Both the position numbers and the translations under genes were made by a program. Shown in pieces: positions 55,249 through 60,645 of a stretch of 60,645 bases of DNA. Within the stretch, counting starts at the first letter, position 1. Each line of letters starts with the position of its first letter. The notes beneath the pieces were generated by a model that worked only from the letters and a program-made list of their open reading frames with translations, was not told where the DNA came from and did no database searches. Origin of the DNA: Streptococcus pseudopneumoniae (lineage in GTDB: Bacteria > Bacillota > Bacilli > Lactobacillales > Streptococcaceae); assembly GCF_001074565.1 (NCBI RefSeq), contig NZ_JUQX01000003.1:1-60645 (forward strand), written 5' to 3'.

Positions 55249-57123
55249 CTATACTGATTTTGTTTCCCGTTCTAATTTGGTAACATTTTGATTTCTTGTA
55301 TTATCAAGTATATTGATAAAATTCTCTAATCTCCTAACCTTATATTCGTAATCATCTATCCATTTAGTCATAAATTTTTGATTTTCTTCGATTTCTTTCT
55401 CCACCTGCTCCAGTTTGATAGCTGAAGTCAGGTTCATCTTGGCATAGTCATATTTTGCCAGTCTTCTATTTTCTAGGTCTAAGTTGTTAAGATTGATTAA
55501 GACCTCTGCTACCTTGTTTAGATGAGCAACCTTATCCTGCAAATCTGTAATGATCAAATCCAGCTGGGCGATTTCCTTGATTAACTCATCTTTGATTTCC
55601 TGGTAAGACTGATTGTTAAGGTCTAATTCGATAAGAAGATTCACCTCTGCGATTTTCTCTTTGAGGTTGGCAATGGTTGGCCGCCTACGTTTAGGGATAT
55701 GCGTGCTGTCGTGAGTAAGTTGACGGATTAGTTCACGCCCTCTCATGTAACGATTGAGGTCTGAACTTTCTTTGTTAAAGATGAAAAACTGGGCGGTCTC
55801 TCGTATAAAGACATGGTATGACTTGTCTTGTTCGTTCTCATGAATATCCAAGTTTCGGTTTGGGATAAAGACCAAGCCGTCTTTTTTGACACCGTAATTC
55901 ATCTTGATGAAAAGACCTTCCTTGACCACCTTATCAATCTGATACTCTGCTAGGACAACTTCAAACTCCTGAATCTGGTCATGTTTCTCTTTGAACTCCT
56001 TGTAGGCTGTTAGGAGTTCCTCACTTGAGAGTTTATCCTTGTCCTGATCTTCTTGATAAGTCTTCAAATCATAGACAAAGTTAGTCAAGTCAGACTCTGT
56101 TATGCTTTCTCTTTGGTCAAAATAATCCTCAAAAAACTGGACATCGTACAAATTTTTCGTACTGACCTTTTTATTCTCTATAGAAATGGTTCGACTGTTC
56201 TCAGTCAAGGTAAAGGTCACATGCTTTTTCTTCAGGGAGATTGTCAGGTTTAACTGCTCTGCCATTTCCAAAAGATGAGAGAGGTCACGGGCTCTAGGCA
56301 AAAGAAAATCCAATCGCTGCTCAATGGCTCGTGTCGCAAACTGCTCTCGGAAATAGTCCTCGGTGTAGGGCTGTCTCTTATCCAGCTGCTTACCGCGAAT
56401 GACCTGTTTCATCTCTCGGTCAGTCATGAGGAATCTGGCGTGCTTGTGGGAAAAATCCATCTCCACGTTTAGAGCAGGAGCCTTGGCCAAAAAGTCCTCA
56501 AAGTTTTTGCTGTGTTTCATGAGAAAATAAAGCCGTTGCTTGAGTTCAAACTTATGATTGGTCTTGCGGTAAGCCTCAAACTTCTCGTGCGAATAACGGT
56601 TAGGCTGGATAATCGTTGCTCCTGCTTCCTTGGCCAAGCGGTCAGAAATCATGCGAAGGTTTCTCTCTTGAGCGTAATCCCATTTGAGCTTCCTGTCAGA
56701 ATTGAGGTCAACAGAGTTTATCAGGATATGATTATGCACATGGTTTCTATCTGTGTGTGTTGTCACGATAAAACGAAAGTTTCCACCTGTCAGTTCCTTG
56801 ATGGTCTCGTAGCCAATGCGGTTGATTTCCTCTGGTGTCAGCTTATCATCAGGCGAGAAAGACTGGATCAAGTGATGGGCATGGATTTTAGTTTGTTTGA
56901 CCTGTTGGCGGTCGTTTCTGGAATCGTAGAGCCTGTCATTGTTAGTTAAGTTGGCCTCATACATATCCACCATCTCCTCATAACTAGGAAAAACCAAATA
57001 GTTCCTCATGCCAAAATCAGAAACCAACTTCAACTGCTCCGTCTTTTCAGGATTGAGAATATACTTGATGAGGCTCTTGCGATACTTGGTGCTGTGAACC
57101 GCAAAGTGCTTAGTGACTACCAT
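55249..57123 (-). CDS. Tn5252-type relaxase (MobA/VirD2-like)
   Basis: The 624-residue protein is a MOBP-type relaxase as in Tn5252-family elements. It nicks one strand at oriT and pilots it to the recipient. The N-terminal domain has the histidine cluster H128, H130, H132 in RNHVHNHILIN and a candidate catalytic tyrosine near the N terminus. The C-terminal half is charged and helical (coiled coil about residues 500-610). It overlaps the MobC-like gene by 14 bases. Confidence 0.92.
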   Translation of the reverse strand: MVVTKHFAVHSTKYRKSLIKYILNPEKTEQLKLVSDFGMRNYLVFPSYEEMVDMYEANLTNNDRLYDSRNDRQQVKQTKIHAHHLIQSFSPDDKLTPEEINRIGYETIKELTGGNFRFIVTTHTDRNHVHNHILINSVDLNSDRKLKWDYAQERNLRMISDRLAKEAGATIIQPNRYSHEKFEAYRKTNHKFELKQRLYFLMKHSKNFEDFLAKAPALNVEMDFSHKHARFLMTDREMKQVIRGKQLDKRQPYTEDYFREQFATRAIEQRLDFLLPRARDLSHLLEMAEQLNLTISLKKKHVTFTLTENSRTISIENKKVSTKNLYDVQFFEDYFDQRESITESDLTNFVYDLKTYQEDQDKDKLSSEELLTAYKEFKEKHDQIQEFEVVLAEYQIDKVVKEGLFIKMNYGVKKDGLVFIPNRNLDIHENEQDKSYHVFIRETAQFFIFNKESSDLNRYMRGRELIRQLTHDSTHIPKRRRPTIANLKEKIAEVNLLIELDLNNQSYQEIKDELIKEIAQLDLIITDLQDKVAHLNKVAEVLINLNNLDLENRRLAKYDYAKMNLTSAIKLEQVEKEIEENQKFMTKWIDDYEYKVRRLENFINILDNTRNQNVTKLERETKSV

Positions 57124-57475
57124 AAAACTCCTTCAGTTGCTGACATTTAATATTAAAGTCACTTTCAACTTCTTTAATCAATTGACCAATGCCCTGTACC
57201 AACAACTCACGGTCACATGGTTTTAAGATGTGAGTCTGATTGACCGTCCGTGCAATTTGATTAAGGTTGTTTCCGATACGTTTCAGTTCAAAGACCAGAT
57301 CTTCATAGTTGCTGGTGTCAATGGTTAGGAAGGTCATGTTAGGGTTAAGCAAAACTTTTCTAGCATAAGCAGAGAAATTTTTACAGCGACTATGTCCGAT
57401 ACGGTCGTACAAGGTCGCAAGTTCCTGGTCTGTCAGAAAAACTTTTTTAAGATTAGTTCGGTAACGATTTTCCAT
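57110..57475 (-). CDS. MobC-like relaxosome protein (Tn5252 Orf9 type)
   Basis: The 121-residue protein has the MobC pattern: a ribbon-helix-helix-like N terminus and ELKRIGNNLNQIARTVNQ near residue 65. Such proteins bend oriT DNA and recruit the relaxase. Translationally coupled to the relaxase gene. Confidence 0.85.
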   Translation of the reverse strand: MENRYRTNLKKVFLTDQELATLYDRIGHSRCKNFSAYARKVLLNPNMTFLTIDTSNYEDLVFELKRIGNNLNQIARTVNQTHILKPCDRELLVQGIGQLIKEVESDFNIKCQQLKEFYGSH

Positions 57476-57477
57476 CC

Positions 57478-57840
57478 CTAACCTCCCATGTACTTGTCCC
57501 GAAAGTCTTGACTGAGTGGGATAGTCTGGTTAACCTCTGCTATTAGCTCCTGTACGCAGGTCAAGATAATCCGTAGGTGCTCTGCCGTGACTTGGTGGCT
57601 TTGTTCAGCCAAGATAGTCACCTGTAAAATATCTCGGCTGATTTGTTCAATCTTTTGGTATTGCCAGAGGGTAAACCAATCCGTCATTGACTTTCTTCCC
57701 TCGATTGCATCAAGTAACTTTTGACGAACAAAGGGAGAAAATTGCTCTACATGTTCCTGTTTCATCAGCTTCTGAATCTGTTCCAGCTCCTCTGGTGTCA
57801 GATTGATTTCCTTACGGATAATGCGGTATTGGTCTGTCAT
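57478..57840 (-). CDS. Tn5252 Orf10-like mobilisation accessory protein
   Basis: The 120-residue, helix-rich protein opens with a ribbon-helix-helix-like segment (RIIRKEINLTPEELEQIQKLMKQE, residues 6-29) and is found upstream of the MobC gene in Tn5252-like elements. It probably helps the relaxosome bind oriT; this is inferred from position and fold. It ends 2 bases before the MobC gene starts. Confidence 0.78.
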   Translation of the reverse strand: MTDQYRIIRKEINLTPEELEQIQKLMKQEHVEQFSPFVRQKLLDAIEGRKSMTDWFTLWQYQKIEQISRDILQVTILAEQSHQVTAEHLRIILTCVQELIAEVNQTIPLSQDFRDKYMGG

Positions 57841-58151
57841 CTTGTCATACTCCTTCTCTACTTGCCTCTATCGGGTTATCCCCGATACCGTATGGGATAC
57901 GGGTGCTTCCTAAAAGCCTCAAAAGGTTATTTTTCGGCTTTTGCGAGCTCAGATATTGTGTCCACAATATCCCAAAAACCATATCGCCAGCCGATAAAAA
58001 CCTTCTCAGTTTTGCCAGCCAACGATAAGAAACTATGGTGGCACGCCCCCAAACCCCTCTTTAATAATCAAGAATTGATTTTTTTAAGTAATAAGATAAG
58101 AATAGCAAGACAGAATTGAAAAAATTATCACAGAAAAACGGAGAAAGAAAA
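57841..58151. other. Candidate oriT region of the Tn5252-like module
   Basis: This gap directly upstream of the relaxosome genes holds two adjacent perfect hairpins: TATCGGG-N5-CCCGATA (57869-57887) and CCGTAT-GGG-ATACGG (57888-57902). A C-rich stretch GCACGCCCCCAAACCCC follows near 58042. Paired inverted repeats next to mob genes are the usual oriT layout. The nick site was not identified. Confidence 0.6.
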
Positions 58152-58173
58152 AAGAGAGCCGAAGCTCTCAAAG
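58152..58173 (-). terminator. Terminator after the HEPN-like gene
   Basis: On the minus strand, GAGAGC-TTCG-GCTCTC is a perfect stem with the very stable UUCG loop, followed by six T. Confidence 0.92.
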
Positions 58174-58180
58174 AAAAATA

Positions 58181-59614
58181 TTAAGAAAGGAAATTTCTTT
58201 TAAATTGTTTAAATTCTTTAGTGTTAAAGAAATTTATAGCATCTTTACCATCATCAAGAAAAATTATTAATTTTTCTAGTATTTCTATATATTGCGCTCC
58301 TATCATCGATTTAGGTATTAATTTTAATACCTCTAATAGATTACTATTTTGGATTTTACTATAAATATTAATATTACCTTCACTTAATAAAATCAATACC
58401 CGTTTTATTATATCTTCATCAGAATTTTGAAAGAACTTATCATAATATAATCTTCCTCCAGGTGATACTCCATTTTGATATGAAACATTCTTACCAATTC
58501 TACAAATTAAAAACGTTTCTACTAATATATCTTTCCTTATTTCAGGAATATCTGATGAACTCGGAACTAATTCTAATATCTCTCTTGCAATCGGAGTCTC
58601 ATTAGCGTAATTATCCCAATTAAAATGAGCATTTCTCAACTGTTCACATTTTACTGAAAGTTGAATCGCTTTATGGTCTGTTGAATAATATTTTTTTCCA
58701 TCTACCTTTTCAAAAAATAACTCAGACTGATTTATTTTATATTCATCCAATTGAGATCTAAAAACATCTAGTTTTTCTCCCAAACCATATTTAAAACTAT
58801 CTGACGTATACTTCCAGCTTATCATGGACAGAGATAAAAAGTTATTTAAAACTACCTGCTTTCCTTCATAATTTTTAGAAACAAATATTCCAAAAAGTGT
58901 ATTAGTTAGATTTTCAATAAATTGAGAAGATAGCTCTCTTATACTAACTTCAAATTGCTCTAAGTCAATAGGTGAAAAAGTAGACTCTCTACTCTTGGTG
59001 TTATCAATAATACTTTTTACTGTTATTGCATGATGGTTTATTTTTTCAGAGATAACATTATCTACGCAAGTCTGTAACCACCCCAATAGTTCAATAGTCC
59101 GAATTTGATCATCATTTGGGTGCGAAGCACCAACATGATTTCGCATATCTAAAATGTGAGAAAGTCGTAAATATAGTGCTTGTGATATCAAGCCTAATTT
59201 TTTACAATGGTCTAAAACTACACGATCTTTTAGATGTGGCAAATCTTCTTCCGTCTTAAATAACCCTCTATCAGATTCACTAACTGCTGAGTTAAAAAAT
59301 ATTTCAACACCATAATGAATTATTTTTTGGTAAATCTTGGTCATCACTTCATTCCAAACAAAATTCAATGAGGCATCATACAAACCCACTGCTGCCCCTG
59401 CAACAAATTTTGAAAGATATCTAGCATCACTTTTTGCTTCCTCAGGTATCTCCTTTAAAACCTGAGGAAGTAGCTCTTGCATCATCTTTCGCTCTCCCTC
59501 GGAAGCAATAACATTCTCAGTAGGTAATCCATAACTCGCTAAGTAACTTTCAAAGCCAATGAATGAATCACCGGGTAAACTCTTCACATTTTTATTCATT
59601 AAGTCATTAGTCAT
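58181..59614 (-). CDS. Uncharacterised protein with HEPN-like RNxxxxxH motif
   Basis: The 477-residue cytoplasmic protein has no membrane helix. Residues 158-165 read RNHVGASH, matching the R-x(4-6)-H signature of HEPN nucleases and scaffolds, within a helical region (about 85-190). The C-terminal half (240-477) is helical with no motif I recognise. Own promoter and UUCG terminator make it a self-contained cargo unit beside ICE mobilisation genes, the typical home of defence genes. Function inferred only. Confidence 0.6.
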   Translation of the reverse strand: MTNDLMNKNVKSLPGDSFIGFESYLASYGLPTENVIASEGERKMMQELLPQVLKEIPEEAKSDARYLSKFVAGAAVGLYDASLNFVWNEVMTKIYQKIIHYGVEIFFNSAVSESDRGLFKTEEDLPHLKDRVVLDHCKKLGLISQALYLRLSHILDMRNHVGASHPNDDQIRTIELLGWLQTCVDNVISEKINHHAITVKSIIDNTKSRESTFSPIDLEQFEVSIRELSSQFIENLTNTLFGIFVSKNYEGKQVVLNNFLSLSMISWKYTSDSFKYGLGEKLDVFRSQLDEYKINQSELFFEKVDGKKYYSTDHKAIQLSVKCEQLRNAHFNWDNYANETPIAREILELVPSSSDIPEIRKDILVETFLICRIGKNVSYQNGVSPGGRLYYDKFFQNSDEDIIKRVLILLSEGNINIYSKIQNSNLLEVLKLIPKSMIGAQYIEILEKLIIFLDDGKDAINFFNTKEFKQFKRNFLS

Positions 59615-59680
59615 AAAAAATAACTCCTCATATAAAAATTAATATCACTACTAAATTAAAATAATCTTAAACTTTCTTTT

Positions 59681-59709
59681 ATTGTATCATATCATGTTAT
59701 ATTAATCAA
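59681..59709 (-). promoter_or_regulatory. Promoter of the HEPN-like gene
   Basis: On the minus strand, TTGATT (59709-59704) and TACAAT (59686-59681) are 17 bases apart. Confidence 0.65.
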
Positions 59710-59853
59710 GATTTCATTTAACTTTTGATAGATTTCATCTTCAAATTTATTAATTTTATACACTGACTTCTCCTATCGATAACTATTTATTATCACTATA
59801 CAAAACACTCAAATAGTTTTATAATAGCATGATTATTGATAAAGGAGATTTTT

Positions 59854-60645
59854 ATGGATTATAAACTTATTTCTACTTACTTAGATTATTGCAAAGCTCA
59901 TAAGCGTTTGAGTTCACACACGATTCGCGCTTATAAGAATGATCTTATGCAATTCTATAACTCAGACTATGATAATGTCGAATCCTATATTGAACACTTG
60001 ACACAATCTAACATAAAAACGAATACATTAAGAAGAAAAATTGCTTGTATCAAGGTGTTTTATAACTATCTAAAATACCAGAACATAATTGAAGAGAATC
60101 CCTTCAATCAATTGCGCTTTCAATTTAGAACTGAAAAAGTATTGCCTAAAACGATTCCGTATGACATTTTGAAAAGTATTTTTTCATATTTAGAACAGAA
60201 AGTAATTGTATATAAAACTGACTATCAGAAACAACACGCTGAAAGAAATCTACTAATTATTTCACTTTTACTTTCAACAGGCATCAGAATTTCTGAACTT
60301 TGCCACATTCATCTCAAAGACATTAATCTTTCCAATAAGACACTCCATATTATAGGAAAGGGGAAGAAAGAACGTATCCTATTTCTAGGAGATCAAAAAA
60401 CATTCAATTTATTAGAAACATATATAAATAAAACAAGAAATGAATCCAATGATTTCTTGTTCCCAGGGAAACACTCACTTAAACCATTGTCAGAGCAAAG
60501 TGTACGTTTAGTAATAAAGAGAATCGTTGAACAAAATAACTTTTCTAGAACTATTACACCGCATATGTTTAGACATAGCTTTGCGACAATGCTTCTAGAT
60601 AGTGATGTAGATATTCGATATATTCAACAAATTCTTGGACATAGT
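59854..60645 (+). CDS. XerC/D-like tyrosine recombinase, 3' end outside the window
   Basis: Translation of the open end gives 264 residues. The N-terminal SAM-like core-binding domain spans about 1-85; the catalytic domain shows R145 in STGIRISEL, K171 region GKGKKER, H237 and R240 in HMFRHSF, and H263 in LGHS. The tyrosine lies past the edge. AAAGGAG precedes the ATG. The short, Xer-like form resembles recombinases that invert hsdS genes in streptococcal type I restriction loci, as well as element integrases; the neighbour beyond the window decides. Confidence 0.88.
   Translation, partial: MDYKLISTYLDYCKAHKRLSSHTIRAYKNDLMQFYNSDYDNVESYIEHLTQSNIKTNTLRRKIACIKVFYNYLKYQNIIEENPFNQLRFQFRTEKVLPKTIPYDILKSIFSYLEQKVIVYKTDYQKQHAERNLLIISLLLSTGIRISELCHIHLKDINLSNKTLHIIGKGKKERILFLGDQKTFNLLETYINKTRNESNDFLFPGKHSLKPLSEQSVRLVIKRIVEQNNFSRTITPHMFRHSFATMLLDSDVDIRYIQQILGHS

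Noticed and set aside
56512..56949. Plus-strand frame of 145 codons inside the relaxase gene
   Set aside because: Shadow of the relaxase; no supporting signals.

Overview
This window is chromosomal DNA from a Mitis-group Streptococcus close to S. mitis, S. oralis or S. pneumoniae. ParC, ParE, PlsY, the PnrA nucleoside transporter, SlrA, RpsT and other proteins read almost as their pneumococcal counterparts. Promoters have the usual TTGACA/TATAAT or extended TGnTATAAT form. The DNA is AT-rich, and genes are separated by compact intrinsic terminators. No rRNA gene, CRISPR array or BOX/RUP-type repeat was seen.

Positions 1 to about 42.1 kb are core chromosome. In order they hold: a partial tRNA-Tyr, a DUF2969 gene and ilvE; the topoisomerase IV genes parC and parE with an aminoglycoside-adenylyltransferase-like gene between them; plsY; a long minus-strand nucleoside salvage and uptake operon (methyltransferase, deoA, deoC, cdd, pnrA lipoprotein, ATPase, two permeases); coaA, rpsT, a FlaR-like P-loop gene and metG; a MacAB-like efflux operon; gor, bioY and a TetR regulator; a PC4-like protein, an ATP-cone protein, trmD and rimM; a small insert (hydrolase, EamA transporter, putative immunity protein, MazG-like gene) separating rimM/trmD from khpA/rpsP; slrA; an operon yutD-rlmN-vanZ-ABC-F; sodA, holA, pyrDA and gdhA.

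From about 42.2 kb the window becomes accessory and mosaic. A GNAT gene is followed by a decayed second copy of the gdhA tail. Next come an SPFH/zinc-ribbon membrane module resembling B. subtilis YdjGHI, a tyrosine integrase with a DUF3173 partner and an XRE regulator, about 1.2 kb of decayed DNA, and a truncated group II intron.

The most interesting unit is at 49.87-55.14 kb. It has a TprA-type RRNPP regulator and a divergent 56-residue PhrA pro-peptide gene ending in SNGLDVGKAD. PhrA heads an operon for a FecR-like beta-rich protein of unknown function, an ABC exporter and an antibiotic-resistance-type ABC-F protein. In pneumococcus TprA/PhrA sits beside a lantibiotic cluster. Here no lanthipeptide synthetase or recognisable precursor is present, so the signalling pair appears to drive a different, apparently undescribed cassette.

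The window ends with a Tn5252-type mobilisation module (relaxase, MobC-like protein, Orf10-like protein, candidate oriT hairpins), a 477-residue protein with a HEPN-like RNHVGASH motif, and a tyrosine recombinase cut by the window edge.
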